A stretch of 49,082 bases of DNA from Chloroflexota bacterium (GTDB lineage: Bacteria; Chloroflexota; Limnocylindria; Limnocylindrales; CSP1-4): NCBI GenBank assembly GCA_025358515.1, contig JANYJG010000099.1, positions 1 to 49,082 of the forward strand, read 5' to 3'. Made by a program: the position numbers and the translations under genes. Position 1 is the first letter of the stretch. Each line of letters begins with the position of its first letter. The notes beneath the pieces were generated by a model that did no database searches, was not told the DNA's origin, and was given only the letters and a program-made list of their open reading frames with translations. Positions 7,927 through 17,314 of this stretch are shown here, piece after piece.

Positions 7927-8508
7927 ATGGCCGACGCGGACGAGCAGGAGGTAGTTCTCACAGAAGCGGCAGTGGTAACGCCCGCCGAACTGTTGCCCGC
8001 CGAGCCGTTGCCCGCCGAGCCGTTAACGGCCGAGCGGTTGCCCGCCGAACTGTTGCCCGCCGAGCCGTTGCCCGCCACTGCCCCGCGACGCGCTGACTAC
8101 CGCGGCGGCAGGGTAGGGTTCTCGCCCCGCCCTGCCAGGCCTCAGGAGCCGGACCCACTTACCGGTCCCGCCTCGGGCGCGGTCTCTGTCGCTCCCGAGA
8201 CGGCGGCTCCCGAGTCGGCGGCTCCCAGGTCCGGAGCCACGCTTGCCCAGATGCGCCGCTTCATCAAGAGCCGCCCGTACGTGCCCGTACACGAACTTCG
8301 CCGCCGCTTCCTGATTGAGGGCATGGAGGACGAGGTGAGCCCTGTGTCGACGGGCACGAACACGCTCTACGTCGGCTTGCCGCGGCAGGAGGCTGACTTC
8401 CTGGGCGATCTCGTCAAGAACGGCGAAGTCGGCTGCGAGGTTCTCCTGGATCCGCCCAGCCCCGGCGTCGTCGGCGTATTCGCCATGCGGCCGGTCTCGC
8501 GCCAATAG
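7927..8508 (+). CDS. Unrecognised protein with pentapeptide-like linker and compact C-terminal domain
   Basis: Not recognised as a known family. The reading frame runs on from the end of korC. From the ATG at 7927 it has 193 residues. Residues about 19-50 are built from 15-bp repeats (LPAEP-like units), and a short PETAAPESAAP repeat follows. The last 90 residues look like a folded domain: an ATLAQMRRFIKSRPYVPVHELRRRF helical start, then a mixed stretch with GTNTLYVGLP, GEVGCEVLLDPPSPGVVGVFAMRPV. A TTG at 7894 or 7924 could be the true start; none has a clear ribosome site. The position directly behind the oxidoreductase genes suggests co-transcription. Confidence 0.6.
   Translation: MADADEQEVVLTEAAVVTPAELLPAEPLPAEPLTAERLPAELLPAEPLPATAPRRADYRGGRVGFSPRPARPQEPDPLTGPASGAVSVAPETAAPESAAPRSGATLAQMRRFIKSRPYVPVHELRRRFLIEGMEDEVSPVSTGTNTLYVGLPRQEADFLGDLVKNGEVGCEVLLDPPSPGVVGVFAMRPVSRQ
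7981..8076 (+). repeat. Six 15-bp tandem repeats in the protein after korC
   Basis: Units of the type CCCGCCGAGCCGTTG start at 7981, 7996, 8011, 8026, 8041 and 8056, with a 6-bp partial copy after them. Units 1-2 equal units 5-6, so a larger 60-bp duplication is visible. They encode (L)PAEP-like pentapeptides in frame. Confidence 0.93.
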
Positions 8509-8591
8509 GCGCACGGACGCAGCGGCGTGGCGCACCTCGCCACCACGGAGTCACCTATCGCGGTGTCGCTGCGTCGGTGTACGCTCGTTCC

Positions 8592-9575
8592 ATGCTGATG
8601 CGGACTCTCGGCAACACCGGGCTTTCGGTGAGCGAGATCGGGCTCGGTCTGGCAGCCATCGGGCGGCCGGGATACATCAACATCGGCCGGGACCGTGATC
8701 TCGGCTCGGACCGCGGCGTCGAGGCACTCCGTCATCGCGCCCACGACCTGCTCGACGCCGCCTATGCCGGCGGCGTCCGGTATTTCGATGCCGCCCGCTC
8801 TTACGGCCTGGCCGAAGAGTTCCTGGGCTCGTGGTTGGAGCGTCAAGGCTTTGCGCCCGGTCACGTCACCGTGGGTTCTAAATGGGGTTACCGCTACACC
8901 GCCAATTGGCAAGTGGGCGCGCAGGTGAACGAAGTCAAGGACCACTCACTCGCCAACCTCCGGCATCAGTTGGTTGAGAGCCGGTCCCTCCTTGGCGAGC
9001 GGCTTTGCTTGTACCAGGTCCACTCGGCGACGTTCGAAAGTGGCGTGCTGGATGACAAGGACGTGCTGGCCGCTCTGATCCGGCTCGCCGACGTCGGTCT
9101 GACCGTCGGTCTGACCGTCAGTGGTCCGCACCAGGCCGATGTCGTACGTCGGGCCTCGGAGCTTCGAGCGGACGGCCGAAATCCCTTCGCCTGCGTGCAG
9201 GCGACCTGGAACCTGCTCGAGCCTTCGGTCGGACCTGCCCTGGCAGAGGCGAAGCAGGCCGGCTGGGGAGTCATCGTCAAGGAAGCCATGGCCAACGGGC
9301 GCCTGGCCCCGGGCAGCGAGATAGCGCTGACGGAGCCGTTGGCTGGGCTTTCGCTACGATTGGCCCGCAACCCCGACGCCGTCGCTATCGGCGCTGCCCT
9401 GGCCCAGCCGTGGTCCGACGTGGTCCTGTCCGGGGCTGTCAGGACGGACCAACTCGCGAGCAATCTCGACGCTGCCAACGCGTCCCTGTCGCCCGCAGAC
9501 CTGTCCGAACTCGCAGCCCTGGCCGAGTCGCCGGATCGCTACTGGGCCACGCGGTCTTCGCTCGCCTGGCAGTGA
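8592..9575 (+). CDS. Aldo/keto reductase family oxidoreductase
   Basis: NAD(P)H-dependent carbonyl reductase of the aldo/keto reductase fold, 327 residues. The N-terminus MRTLGNTGLSVSEIGLGLAAIG is typical. The four catalytic residues can be placed: Asp in RYFDAARSYG, Tyr in the same run, Lys in VGSKWGY and His in YQVHSAT. The substrate cannot be deduced. The ATG at 8592 was chosen over a GTG at 8577 because TACGCT lies exactly 6 nt upstream, a spacing seen before leaderless starts. A 12-bp direct repeat at 9093-9116 gives the internal duplication VGLTVGLT. The gene is convergent with the next aldo/keto reductase, three bases away. Confidence 0.85.
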   Translation: MLMRTLGNTGLSVSEIGLGLAAIGRPGYINIGRDRDLGSDRGVEALRHRAHDLLDAAYAGGVRYFDAARSYGLAEEFLGSWLERQGFAPGHVTVGSKWGYRYTANWQVGAQVNEVKDHSLANLRHQLVESRSLLGERLCLYQVHSATFESGVLDDKDVLAALIRLADVGLTVGLTVSGPHQADVVRRASELRADGRNPFACVQATWNLLEPSVGPALAEAKQAGWGVIVKEAMANGRLAPGSEIALTEPLAGLSLRLARNPDAVAIGAALAQPWSDVVLSGAVRTDQLASNLDAANASLSPADLSELAALAESPDRYWATRSSLAWQ

Positions 9576-9578
9576 TGC

Positions 9579-10562
9579 CTACCAGCGCTGGTGGACCAGC
9601 GGCTTGATGCGCAACTCATAGAGGTCGAGGATTCGTTCCATGGTGGCGGGCGATAGCGGGGCGAGGTCTGCCGCCGCGGCGTTCGCCTGGGCCTGCTCGG
9701 GCGACTTGGCGCCGGGTATCGCTGCCGTGACGCCGTCATTCATGAGGACCCAGCGCAAGGCCAGCTGGCCCATCGTGGCCCCGGCAGGTACGAGGCTCCG
9801 CAGCTCCTCGACGAACGCCAGGCCCGTTTCGAAGTCCAGGCCCGCGAACGTCTCGCCTACGTCGAAGGCCTCGCCGTGGCGGTTGTACCGGCGGTGGTCG
9901 GACGGGTCGAACGCCGTCGCCTTGCTCATCTTCCCGGTCAGCAAGCCGGACGCCAGCGGGATTCTCGCCAGGACACCGACGTCACGGCGTTTCGCCTCGG
10001 CCAGGAAGCGATCTGCCGGCCGCTGGCGGGCGATGTTGTAGACGATCTGGACGGAGGCCACGCCCGGGAACTCGATCGCCTTGAGCGCCTCCTCGACCTT
10101 CTCGACGCTCACCCCGTAGTTGGCGATTGCCCCCGCCGCGACCAGATCGTCGAGCGCCGCGAAGGTCTCGGGGTTGTAGTAGACGGCCGTCGGCAGGCAG
10201 TGAAGCTGGATCAGGTCGAGGCGATCAACGCCCAGGTTGTCGCGGCTCCGATCGACCCATTCACGGAAGGTTTCGGGTGTGTATTGGGCCATGTCCAGGG
10301 GTGCGCGGCGTCCCATCTTGGTGGCCACGAAGAGGCGCTTGTCGCCGCGCTCGCGGAGGAAGCGGCCGATTACGCGCTCGCTCCGACCGTCCCCGTACAC
10401 ATCAGCCGTGTCGAATAGCGTGACGCCTGAGTCGGCGGCCGCATTCAGGGCGCGGATGCTGTCGTCGTCGTCAACGCTGCCCCAGTCTGAGCCAATCGCC
10501 CATGCGCCGAAGCCGATCGCGCTGACCTCGCGGCCGGTCTTGCCGAGTCTGCGGTATTCCAT
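9579..10562 (-). CDS. Aldo/keto reductase
   Basis: A 327-residue aldo/keto reductase: MEYRRLGKTGREVSAIGFGAWAIG at the start. Catalytic Asp and Tyr lie in LFDTADVYG, Lys in VATKMGRR and His in LIQLHCLPT. The C-terminal part has the family's NADP-binding segment IPGAKSPEQAQANAAA. It differs clearly from the convergent neighbour, so the two are not a recent duplication. Start ATG at 10562. Substrate unknown; its relatives are often called general stress or sugar aldo/keto reductases. Confidence 0.9.
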   Translation of the reverse strand: MEYRRLGKTGREVSAIGFGAWAIGSDWGSVDDDDSIRALNAAADSGVTLFDTADVYGDGRSERVIGRFLRERGDKRLFVATKMGRRAPLDMAQYTPETFREWVDRSRDNLGVDRLDLIQLHCLPTAVYYNPETFAALDDLVAAGAIANYGVSVEKVEEALKAIEFPGVASVQIVYNIARQRPADRFLAEAKRRDVGVLARIPLASGLLTGKMSKATAFDPSDHRRYNRHGEAFDVGETFAGLDFETGLAFVEELRSLVPAGATMGQLALRWVLMNDGVTAAIPGAKSPEQAQANAAAADLAPLSPATMERILDLYELRIKPLVHQRW

Positions 10563-10704
10563 CGTGTGGCCTCGCCTGCGCGGCCGGGATCCAAGGCAGG
10601 ATCATCTTTGGAGCCGACGGTTCGAGGCGGCAACCACGCTTTCGAGCCGTTGCGCTAATGGTAGCCTCCGGTGCCACCCGGACCGAGCCCGATGTGGCGT
10701 CGAA

Positions 10705-11073
10705 TCAGAACGGCGCGACGAAGAAGCGTCCGACGGCGACGAAGGCGGCGATCAGCCCGAACGTGGTGCTGAACGCGATCTGGGGGATTTCGCGGCGCCT
10801 CACGTGGAAGGCGACCGCAACCGCCATCAGAACCGCCAGCGCGAGGGCGGCGGTCGGGGTGAGCCACGGCTGAACCCCGGTCCATGCCGGCACAATCAGC
10901 CCGAGCGCAGCCAGCATCTCCAGAGAACCCAGAGCAACGGCCAGTTTCTTGGGCAGCGCGGCGACCCAGGCCATTCTCCGACCTGCGTCCGTGTAGAGCA
11001 CAGCTTGGTCGTAGCCGGCACCGAGGAAGGCCAGAGCGAGAAGCACCTGAGCGATCCAGAGGACCACGTTCAC
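10705..11073 (-). CDS. DoxX-like small integral membrane protein
   Basis: A 122-residue protein with four predicted membrane segments: VVLWIAQVLLALAFLGAGY, LAVALGSLEMLAALGLIVP, LTPTAALALAVLMAVAVAF and FGLIAAFVAVGRFFVAPF. This is the layout and N-terminal pattern of the DoxX/DoxX-like family, whose members are often tied to redox or oxidative-stress functions. The GTG at 11073 was chosen because AAAGGAG lies 6 nt upstream. An ATG at 11097 in the same frame would place that ribosome site inside the gene. It is transcribed away from the following short-chain dehydrogenase. Exact role unknown. Confidence 0.75.
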   Translation of the reverse strand: MNVVLWIAQVLLALAFLGAGYDQAVLYTDAGRRMAWVAALPKKLAVALGSLEMLAALGLIVPAWTGVQPWLTPTAALALAVLMAVAVAFHVRRREIPQIAFSTTFGLIAAFVAVGRFFVAPF

Positions 11074-11327
11074 CGGAGACTCCTTTGAGAGGGTCATGGC
11101 TTGGACGGATTCTCGACGTTCCACCGCCACGGAACGGGACCCGCGATGCGGCGATGTCTGGTCGAATGGGCAGTCTAGACCTGCCCATTGTGATGGGTGC
11201 GGAGGCGTACGGCGGGCGACCAGGTCACGGGCTTGCGGCACGGGACAAGATCGCCCGTGGGCCCGGTGCCGGCGTCTATGCTGAGCAACACGCACAACGC
11301 AGATGCGACGGGCGCAAGGAGCCGACA

Positions 11328-12248
11328 TTGGGCTGGAAAGCCACTGACATTCCGGATCAGACGGGACGGGTCGCGGTCGTGACGGGCGGCAATGGCGGCC
11401 TGGGGCTCGAGACAACTCGGCAGCTGGCCGCTCACGGCGCCCACGTCGTCATCGGCGCCCGCAACCTCCAGAAGGCCGACTCCGCGTGCAAACAGATCCT
11501 GGCGTCCGTTTCGGGAGCGTCGCTCGAGGTCCATCACCTGGACCTCGGCTCACTGGCGTCGATTGCCCGGTTCGCCGCCGAGGTCAAGGCCGCTCACCCG
11601 TCCATCGACCTGCTGTTCAACAACGCGGGCGTAATGGCCGTGCCTGAGGGAACCACGGCCGATGGCTTCGAGACCCAATTCGGGACGAACCTTCTGGGCC
11701 ATTTCGCCCTGACCATTCGGCTCCTACCTGTTCTCCTTGTCGCTCCGGCCGGCCGGGTGATCAACACCACCTCCACGGCTCGCTTCAGGGCCGGCAAATA
11801 CGACCTCACCAACCCCAACATGCATGGCTGCTACGACCCCTGGCAGGCGTATGGAATGTCGAAGCGCGCCGATCTCCAATTCGCCATCGAACTAAACCGC
11901 CGCCTGACCGACCGAAACGTCACCGCCTATGCGGCGGACCCGGGCTTCGCCAAGACGGATCTCCAGATCACCAGCGCCAAAGCGATGAGCGGGTCGCGCC
12001 AGGGGCCCTGGCGCCGGCTCGTGGGGATCCTGGGCCAGCCTGCCGCAACCGGCGCCCTGTGCCAGCTTCGGGCGGCAACCGACCCGGCCGCGGTTCCGGG
12101 CGCCCTCTATGCCCCACGCTGGTTTACGTTTGGGGCGCCCGTGCTGCGCCGGGTCGGTGCCGGTATGCGCAGGCCAGAAGAGCTTGCCCAGCTGTGGAAT
12201 CTTTGCGAGCAGGAGACACGGCTCACATTCGACTCGGCCCTCGGCTGA
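11328..12248 (+). CDS. Short-chain dehydrogenase/reductase (retinol dehydrogenase-like)
   Basis: A 306-residue Rossmann-fold NAD(P)-dependent oxidoreductase. It shows the cofactor motif TGGNGGLG, the DLGSLASI segment, NNAGVM, and the active-site YGMSK with a preceding TTSTAR serine region. The extended C-terminus resembles retinol dehydrogenase/WW-domain oxidoreductase-like SDRs. The TTG at 11328 has a perfect AAGGAG six bases upstream, so the much longer frame open from 10884 is not used. The gene is divergent from the DoxX-like gene; 254 bp separate them. Substrate unknown. Confidence 0.86.
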   Translation: MGWKATDIPDQTGRVAVVTGGNGGLGLETTRQLAAHGAHVVIGARNLQKADSACKQILASVSGASLEVHHLDLGSLASIARFAAEVKAAHPSIDLLFNNAGVMAVPEGTTADGFETQFGTNLLGHFALTIRLLPVLLVAPAGRVINTTSTARFRAGKYDLTNPNMHGCYDPWQAYGMSKRADLQFAIELNRRLTDRNVTAYAADPGFAKTDLQITSAKAMSGSRQGPWRRLVGILGQPAATGALCQLRAATDPAAVPGALYAPRWFTFGAPVLRRVGAGMRRPEELAQLWNLCEQETRLTFDSALG

Positions 12249-12364
12249 GCCGCCGGAGGACTGGCCGCTATTCCGCATCAGAAGACCCCGTAACGGCTCG
12301 CGGACGGTGGCATCCAGCAATTTCAGCTTTTCGGTGCCGGCGGTTGCTCCCAGGGACGGTCCCG

Positions 12365-12393
12365 TTGCCGGCTTCAGGACTTCGGAATATACT
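12365..12393 (+). promoter_or_regulatory. Promoter of the copper-type ATPase gene
   Basis: TTGCCG (12365-12370) and TATACT (12388-12393) are separated by exactly 17 bases, the best sigma-70-like promoter in the window. The predicted transcription start falls near 12400, so the ATG at 12404 would have almost no leader. Confidence 0.68.
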
Positions 12394-12405
12394 CCCGGGG
12401 AGTAT
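12389..12405 (+). promoter_or_regulatory. Perfect dyad (operator candidate) over -10 and start codon of the copper-type ATPase gene
   Basis: ATACTCCCGGGGAGTAT is a perfect inverted repeat with 8-bp arms around one central G. It overlaps the -10 element, the predicted start of transcription and the first two bases of the ATG. AT-flanked C-tract/G-tract dyads of this type are bound by copper regulators such as CsoR. That assignment is inference; no regulator gene is adjacent. Confidence 0.62.
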
Positions 12406-14755
12406 GTACAACACCTCCACCGGGCCCACCCTCGCTGCCCCTGTCTCGCCCACGGCTGAGATCCAGCTGCCTATCGACGGCATGACCTGCGCCTCGTGCG
12501 TGAACCGGATAGAGCGGTTCCTGCGCAAGACGCCGGGCGTCGCCGAAGCCACCGTCAACCTGGCCACCGAGGTGGCCACAATCCGCTACTTGCCGGAAAT
12601 GGCCGGGTTGGACGAACTGGCGAAGGCCATCGAGGCCGCGGGCTACGAGGTCCGCCCGCAGACAAAGACGAGCGACGGCACCGCTCAGAGCTTGATCGAG
12701 GAAGCCGACGCCGAGGCGGCCGATCGGGCACGGAACCTTCGGACGCTCGGGCTGACGGCCGCGTTCGCGCTGGCGGTGGCGGTCGTGGCGATGCTCGTGA
12801 TGTACCTGCCAGCCTGGCCGCTCATGATGGAGCAGACCTCGTGGCTTCTCATGGGCCCGGCGACGATCGTCCAGTTCTGGGCCGGCCGGCGCTTCTACCG
12901 TGCGGCGTGGCGGGCGGCCATCCACCGCAGCACCAACATGGACACTCTGGTCGTGGTGGGCACCAGCGCGGCCTGGGGGTTCAGCATCCTGGTCACATTT
13001 GCGCCGGAGCTATTCCGATCGGCCGGCATCGAGCCGCGGACGTACTTCGACAGCTCGACCGCCATCATCGGCCTGATCCTGATGGGTCGCTGGCTGGAGG
13101 CTCGGGCCAAGGTGCAGACCGTCGGTGCCATCAAGGCCCTGATCGGCCTTCAGGCCAAGTCGGCCCGCATCGTTCGAAACGGCCGCGAGATCGATGTGCC
13201 GCTCGAGGAAGTCCGAGTCGGAGACGTGGTGCGAGTGCGTCCGGGCGAACGAGTCCCGGTTGACGGTCGAGTCGTCGAGGGCGCCTCCGCGGTGGACGAG
13301 TCAATGCTCACGGGCGAGCCGATGCCGGTGGAGAAGGGGACAGGGTCGGACATCATCGGTGGCACGATAAACGGACACGGGACTTTCCTGTTCCGCGCGA
13401 ACCGCGTTGGGCGCGAGACGGCGCTGGCCCAGATCGTGGAGTTGGTCCGCCGCGCCCAAGGATCCAAGGCTCCGATACAGCGTCTCGCCGATCGGATCGG
13501 GGGGATCTTCGTGCCGATCGTGCTGGTCGTGGGCGCCGCTACGTTTGCCATTTGGTACGTCCTGGGCCCGGAGCCGCGTCTGACCCACGCTCTGGTGGCG
13601 TTCATCACCGTAGTCGTGATTGCGTGCCCGTGTGCCATGGGCTTGGCCACTCCCACCGCCATCATGGTTGGGACGGGGCAGGGAGCGCAGGTCGGGATCC
13701 TGATCCGTGGCGGCGAAGCCCTGGAACTGGCCGCGCGGGTGAATGCGGTGGTCTTCGATAAGACGGGAACGTTGACGCGCGGCCAACCTTCGCTCGGGGA
13801 CGTGATAGCGGCGCCGGGGTTCAGCGCGGACGAGGTGCTGGACCTGGCGGCGTCTGTAGAGCGGGGCAGCGAGCACCCACTGGCTGCCGCGATCCTGGCG
13901 CGTGCCGACGACGCGGCCGCGGCAGGAGCGGCCGCGGGTCGCCGGCCGGTAGAGGAATTCGAAGCGGTGGCGGGACGCGGCGTCCGCGGCCGAGTCGAAG
14001 GCCGTGAAGTGCTGGTCGGGACATTGGCTTTCCTCACTGAGGCCGGCGTAGCCACGGGCGAGTTGTCCGGGCTCGCGGGGCTCCCGGACGGCATCTCCGC
14101 GATCACGTATGTCGCGGTGGCCGGCCGGGCCGCCGGGCTGCTGCTCACGCGCGACGAAATCAAGCCGGAAGCAGCTGCCGCTGTGCGCGAACTGGCTGCG
14201 GCCGGCCTGGAAGTCTGGCTGGTAAGCGGCGATCAGGGTCCGGTGGCGCGGGCCGTGGCGGCGGAGGTCGGCATTCCTGCCGACCACGTGCTGGCGGAGG
14301 TACTGCCGGCTGGCAAGGCAGATGCCGTGGCCGCCATGCAGGCTCGGGGTTTGCGCGTGGCGATGGTCGGTGACGGCATCAACGACGCCCCGGCCCTGGC
14401 CCAGGCGGACGTTGGCATCGCCATTGGGACGGGGGCGGACGTGGCCCTGGAAGCTTCCGACGTCACGCTCGTCGGCGGCGATCCACGCGGGGTCGGGGCT
14501 GCGATCGGGCTATCGCGTCGCACGGTCCGGATCATCCGTCAGAACCTGGTATGGGCCTTCGGCTACAACATTGTCCTAGTCCCGGTGGCGATGGGCGCGC
14601 TGTATCCGTTCCTGGGTATCACCCTGAACCCGGCGATCTCCGCGGCCGCGATGGCGCTATCTTCTGTGAGCGTCGTCACGAACTCGCTGCGTCTGCGCCG
14701 GAGCGGGCCCCCGCGCACGACGACGCCACTCCCGGTGGCGGGTCAGCCGAGGTAG
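12404..14755 (+). CDS. copA: Copper-translocating P1B-type ATPase
   Basis: Membrane ATPase exporting (most likely) Cu(I). The 783 residues contain one N-terminal heavy-metal domain with GMTCASC (26-32), then membrane helices. The transport motif CPC is at 408-410 in [14 protein letters not shown]. The phosphorylated Asp is in DKTGT (452), with HP in SEHPLA and [20 protein letters not shown] near 656. The last helices carry [15 protein letters not shown] and [16 protein letters not shown], the Cu(I)-type pattern. The ATG at 12404 gives the family-like N-terminus; the open frame extends to 12059 but overlaps the SDR gene. Promoter and dyad lie immediately upstream. The 3' end overlaps the opposite-strand membrane gene by 13 bp. 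Confidence 0.93.
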   Translation: MYNTSTGPTLAAPVSPTAEIQLPIDGMTCASCVNRIERFLRKTPGVAEATVNLATEVATIRYLPEMAGLDELAKAIEAAGYEVRPQTKTSDGTAQSLIEEADAEAADRARNLRTLGLTAAFALAVAVVAMLVMYLPAWPLMMEQTSWLLMGPATIVQFWAGRRFYRAAWRAAIHRSTNMDTLVVVGTSAAWGFSILVTFAPELFRSAGIEPRTYFDSSTAIIGLILMGRWLEARAKVQTVGAIKALIGLQAKSARIVRNGREIDVPLEEVRVGDVVRVRPGERVPVDGRVVEGASAVDESMLTGEPMPVEKGTGSDIIGGTINGHGTFLFRANRVGRETALAQIVELVRRAQGSKAPIQRLADRIGGIFVPIVLVVGAATFAIWYVLGPEPRLTHALVAFITVVVIACPCAMGLATPTAIMVGTGQGAQVGILIRGGEALELAARVNAVVFDKTGTLTRGQPSLGDVIAAPGFSADEVLDLAASVERGSEHPLAAAILARADDAAAAGAAAGRRPVEEFEAVAGRGVRGRVEGREVLVGTLAFLTEAGVATGELSGLAGLPDGISAITYVAVAGRAAGLLLTRDEIKPEAAAAVRELAAAGLEVWLVSGDQGPVARAVAAEVGIPADHVLAEVLPAGKADAVAAMQARGLRVAMVGDGINDAPALAQADVGIAIGTGADVALEASDVTLVGGDPRGVGAAIGLSRRTVRIIRQNLVWAFGYNIVLVPVAMGALYPFLGITLNPAISAAAMALSSVSVVTNSLRLRRSGPPRTTTPLPVAGQPR

Positions 14756-15261
14756 GAGCCGACGGCTACAGTCACCAGGCTCACGGCCGCCGCACCGAGC
14801 GCGGACCGGAGAGCTGCCGAACGCCCAAACCCAAGACGCGCCGTGAGCTGACCGAATAGCAATCCGGCCAGGGCGGCCGGCAGGGCCAGCCCCGCTGCGA
14901 CGACGCCCAGCGGCAGACTGCGCGACAGTGGCTGGATTAGCACGTAGTCATGGGCCACCAGCGAGACGGCCATCAGGGCGTCGGCAGCAATCAGGAAAGC
15001 GGCCACGGAACCCAAGATCGCGTCCGTTCGGGTTGCCGCCAGGACGGTCGGGTAGCAGACGGCCAGAACCCCCAGCGCAATTACGGCAGGCGTCAGGATC
15101 ATTGCCCCGTCCAGTCCATTCGGGATCGCCAGACGAGGCGCCGGCCTGCTCAGCTGGAACGCCACCAGGGTGCCGCCGGCCAGAAGCGCCCCAACGACGC
15201 CGGCTTCGAAGCCGCGCCGGAGCCACGCTGGGATGAGACGGCGATCACTCACGAGAGGCAT
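14743..15261 (-). CDS. Small multi-pass membrane protein, unrecognised
   Basis: Not assigned to a family. The 172 residues give about five hydrophobic segments: [74 protein letters not shown] and [19 protein letters not shown]. Charged residues sit in the short loops. Codon use and frame look like a real gene. Start ATG at 15261. It ends in a 13-bp tail-to-tail overlap with the copper ATPase gene, which does not by itself imply a shared role. Confidence 0.6.
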   Translation of the reverse strand: MPLVSDRRLIPAWLRRGFEAGVVGALLAGGTLVAFQLSRPAPRLAIPNGLDGAMILTPAVIALGVLAVCYPTVLAATRTDAILGSVAAFLIAADALMAVSLVAHDYVLIQPLSRSLPLGVVAAGLALPAALAGLLFGQLTARLGFGRSAALRSALGAAAVSLVTVAVGSYLG

Positions 15262-15311
15262 CGTACACGCTGACCGGACGGGGACCCTGCGGGCCTGCCT
15301 GGAAGGCGCGC

Positions 15312-16577
15312 TCAGACTTCGAAGCGGCGGAATACGGCGACCGCATTCTGTCCGCCGAAGCCGAAGCCGTTGATGATCGCCGTATCCACGCGCTTGACCC
15401 GCTTGACGTTGGGGACGTAGTCGAGGTCGCAGTCGGGATCGGGATTCTCGAGGTTCGTGGTCGGCGCGATTACGCCGTCACGGATGGCCCCAATGGCTGC
15501 CAGTCCGCTGATCGCGCCGGCGGCACCGAGCATGTGTCCGACCATCGACTTTGGCGAGCTGATCGCGGTCTTGTAAGCATGGGCGCCAAAGGCACCCTTG
15601 ATGGCCCGCGTCTCGGTGACGTCGTTCAGGGGAGTGGAGGTGCCGTGGGCGACGATGTAGTCGATCTCGTCCGGAGCCACGCCGGCCTTTCGCATGGCCT
15701 TGTTCATGGCCGCGGTTGCGCCGCGACCGGTCGGTTCCGGGGCACTGATGTGGAAGGCGTCGGCGGTCATCCCGCCCCCCAGGACCTCGCAAATGATCTT
15801 GGCTCCGCGAGCCAGGGCATGCTCGGCGGACTCAAGCACGACGATCGCGGCGCCTTCGCCGAAGACGAAGCCGTCGCGCTCGCGGTCGAACGGCCGCGAG
15901 GCTCGAGTGGGGTCGTCATTGCGGTGCGAAAGCGCGCCCATATTTCCCAGGGCTGCGAATGCGATCGGCAGGAGCGCCCCCTCGGTGCCGCCAATGATGG
16001 CCACGTCCACCTCATCGGTCTCGATGAGGCGATGACCGTCGATAAAGGCAATGACGCTGCTGGCGCAGGCCGCGACCTGGGTGATGACCGGACCCGTAAT
16101 GCCGTACTTGATCGATATCTGGCAGGCGGCCATGGAGCCCGAGAGGGCGGGGATGGCGAAAGGCGACACCTGGCCCGGACCCTTTCGTTCGAGGATTTCG
16201 GTGCCCGTGATGACCTGCTCAAGACCGCCGCCGCCGGTGTTAACGACCACGGCGCAGCGATCCCGCTCGTCGGGTGTGTATGCCGCGAAATCGATGCCGG
16301 ACTCGGCCACGGCCTCGGCAGAAGCCGCCATAGCCAGCTGGACGAAACGGCTCATGCGGCGAGCCATCTTGCGGTCCATTCCGACCGTCGGGTCGAAATC
16401 CTTGACCTGAGCCGCGATTCGGACGTCCAGCCCGGACGGGTCGAAGGCCGTGATCGTGCTTACGCCCGAAGCGCCCGCCAGCAGATTCTCCCAGTAGGAA
16501 ACGGCGGTGTTGCCGATCGGGGTGACTGCCCCGAGACCGGTGACGACTACGCGACGGGCTAGATCCTGGTTGGGCAC
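15312..16577 (-). CDS. fabF: Beta-ketoacyl-ACP synthase II (FabF), copy 1
   Basis: Condensing enzyme that adds malonyl-ACP to the growing acyl chain. The 421 residues show RVVVTGLGAVTPIG at the start and the active-site Cys in AACASSVIAF. The two His are in VAHGTSTPLND and SMVGHMLGAAGA, and GFGFGGQNAV is the C-terminal glycine motif. The GTG at 16577 has AGGAG six bases upstream; the ATG at 16583 is too close to that site. A second, diverged FabF lies 1.5 kb upstream with a MarR-type regulator between. No acpP or fabG is adjacent. Confidence 0.92.
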   Translation of the reverse strand: MPNQDLARRVVVTGLGAVTPIGNTAVSYWENLLAGASGVSTITAFDPSGLDVRIAAQVKDFDPTVGMDRKMARRMSRFVQLAMAASAEAVAESGIDFAAYTPDERDRCAVVVNTGGGGLEQVITGTEILERKGPGQVSPFAIPALSGSMAACQISIKYGITGPVITQVAACASSVIAFIDGHRLIETDEVDVAIIGGTEGALLPIAFAALGNMGALSHRNDDPTRASRPFDRERDGFVFGEGAAIVVLESAEHALARGAKIICEVLGGGMTADAFHISAPEPTGRGATAAMNKAMRKAGVAPDEIDYIVAHGTSTPLNDVTETRAIKGAFGAHAYKTAISSPKSMVGHMLGAAGAISGLAAIGAIRDGVIAPTTNLENPDPDCDLDYVPNVKRVKRVDTAIINGFGFGGQNAVAVFRRFEV

Positions 16578-16654
16578 GGCCATCTCCTACGGCGTGGCTG
16601 CAAAGCGGAGGCGACCACCGCTGGCGGCGCCCGGCTCATCTGTCATCTCAGCGA

Positions 16655-16664
16655 CGATTAATCG
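16655..16664. promoter_or_regulatory. Short palindrome upstream of fabF copy 1
   Basis: CGATTAATCG is a perfect 10-bp palindrome in the 191-bp gap between the MarR gene and fabF. A TTGCCG on the minus strand (16684-16679) lies about 17 bases before its TTAATC part, so it may overlap a weak promoter. Regulator unknown. Confidence 0.3.
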
Positions 16665-16768
16665 ATTCGACGACCGGACGGCAATCGAAACCACGGCGCC
16701 AAGTCGTGCGCCGCGGGGCCGACCTGCGAATTGTACCGGCTCTCGGCGGGCGGGGAGCGGGCCGGCTC

Positions 16769-17302
16769 TCAGGCTCGCTCCGGCAGGTCTCGGCGGAGCA
16801 GTTCCGAAATGTCGCGCAGGAACAGCCGGACCCCGGCTCGTTCGCCTTCGGTCAATGGCTCGAGGGCTTTGGCAACGGCCTCGCTGCGCCAGCGAGAGGC
16901 GCGCTTGACTTCGTCGCGTGCGGCATCAACGAGTCTCACGTGCACCACGCGCCGATCGTCCGCGTCGCGCTCTCGCTGAACATAGCCGAGCTGCTCGAGT
17001 TCCTCCACGACCCGACTGGCCCAGCCGTAGGAGATGCCGAGGCCGCTGGCGAGCTGTCCGATCGTCCGCTCGCCGTGCTGGTAGACGTGCGTCGCGGCTC
17101 TCATGGCATGCGGCGAGACATCCCGCCGCTCCGCGCCGTGGGCAATCTCGGTCTCGCCCGGATTGCGGGTCCCCTGGTCCAGTCGACGCGTGGCATAGGC
17201 GGCGTGCAGGAACTCCACGAGCAGCCGGCACGTCTCGAGGGTCTCCTCGGCCAAGGCGGACGAAGCGGGAGCACTCAGCTCGACTGGCCTCTTGTCAGGC
17301 AT
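16769..17302 (-). CDS. MarR-family transcriptional regulator, next to fabF
   Basis: A 177-residue DNA-binding regulator. The winged-helix core is visible: HAMRAATHVYQHGERTIGQLASGLGISYGWASRVVEELEQLGYVQRERDADDRRVVHVRLVDAARDEV, with the recognition helix in GISYGWASRVVEEL and the DDRR wing. A helical dimerisation segment follows. The ATG at 17302 has TATATT exactly 6 nt upstream, so the message is probably leaderless. It lies between the two fabF genes on the same strand. A role in regulating fatty-acid synthesis, as for FabT (also MarR family), is a guess from position. Confidence 0.83.
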   Translation of the reverse strand: MPDKRPVELSAPASSALAEETLETCRLLVEFLHAAYATRRLDQGTRNPGETEIAHGAERRDVSPHAMRAATHVYQHGERTIGQLASGLGISYGWASRVVEELEQLGYVQRERDADDRRVVHVRLVDAARDEVKRASRWRSEAVAKALEPLTEGERAGVRLFLRDISELLRRDLPERA

Positions 17303-17308
17303 GCCCGG

Positions 17309-17314
17309 AATATA
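17309..17314 (-). promoter_or_regulatory. -10 element of a probably leaderless MarR gene
   Basis: TATATT on the minus strand ends six bases before the ATG at 17302. That spacing puts the transcription start on or next to the start codon. No clear -35 hexamer is visible. Confidence 0.45.

Noticed and set aside
10884-11327. Long N-terminal extension of the short-chain dehydrogenase
   Set aside because: It overlaps the DoxX-like gene, and the TTG at 11328 has a perfect ribosome site and gives the family-like N-terminus.
14743-14755. Overlap of copper ATPase and membrane gene as a functional antisense pair
   Set aside because: The overlap is only 13 bp at the 3' ends, common in compact genomes.
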